64,000 bases of DNA from Burhinus oedicnemus. Taxonomy: Eukaryota; Chordata; Aves; Charadriiformes; Burhinidae. The stretch lies in the NCBI GenBank assembly GCA_008921705.1, contig VFFE01007669.1:1175782-1239781 (forward strand), in the 5' to 3' direction. The stretch's first letter is position 1. The letters are not shown here. The text below holds more notes on this DNA, generated by a model. It worked only from the letters and a program-made list of their open reading frames with translations, was not told the origin of the DNA and ran no database searches.

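Noticed and set aside
1..64000. CRISPR arrays, tRNA or rRNA genes, operons, bacterial signals
   Set aside because: None seen; the sequence is a spliced vertebrate gene.

Overview
The window is an internal part of one giant vertebrate muscle gene, titin (TTN), read entirely on the + strand. It begins inside an I-band immunoglobulin (Ig) exon and ends inside the exon that leads into the next Ig segment. The organism is very probably a bird. The introns carry chicken-repeat-1 (CR1) LINEs with the avian 3' end, and two solo LTRs of a TGTC...GACA type that I recall as common in bird genomes. Exon order and protein sequence match titin as I recall it from human, with bird-like differences. No promoter, 5' end or 3' end of the gene is present.

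Layout. 1-3963: seven Ig exons, the first one partial. 4880-7940: the N2A element, made of a split Ig (I80), the unique N2A sequence (us-N2A) and Ig I81, I82 and I83. 8055-63748: the PEVK spring, about 74 exons with intact frames, mostly 25-28 codons each, nearly all with phase-1 introns on both sides so that any one can be skipped in frame. 63827-64000: the start of the exon that leaves PEVK and enters the distal I-band Ig domains. Several exons are unusual in size: two glutamate/tyrosine-rich exons of exactly 336 bp (28573 and 37216), a 969-bp exon made of about thirty tandem 9-residue repeats (48300), a 222-bp exon with 7-residue repeats (53311) and a 1,944-bp exon near the C-terminal end of PEVK (60790).

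Non-titin content is confined to introns: a nearly 3.3-kb CR1 on the minus strand with a broken ORF2 (16981-about 20290), two short CR1 tails (25842 and 50130), two solo LTRs each with a perfect 5-bp target-site duplication (21289-21807 and 22285-22643), simple repeats, and a 616-base assembly gap (30106-30721) flanked by a near-identical direct duplication and a 413-bp inverted repeat.

The part most worth attention is PEVK evolution in progress. The sequence shows exon pairs duplicated together with their introns, exons growing by coding minisatellites, and a set of exons that are dying: acceptor lost, acceptor shifted, GC donor, frameshift, or body deleted. Most PEVK acceptors from about 33 kb onward share one short motif, a TACTAAT-like box, then TATCTTT, then RAAG at the exon edge. 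Together with donors that lack the usual G at +5, this looks like a built-in basis for regulated exon skipping.

How the parts work together: Ig domains form the stiff chain, N2A is a signalling and anchoring hub, and PEVK is an unstructured entropic spring whose length is set by splicing.
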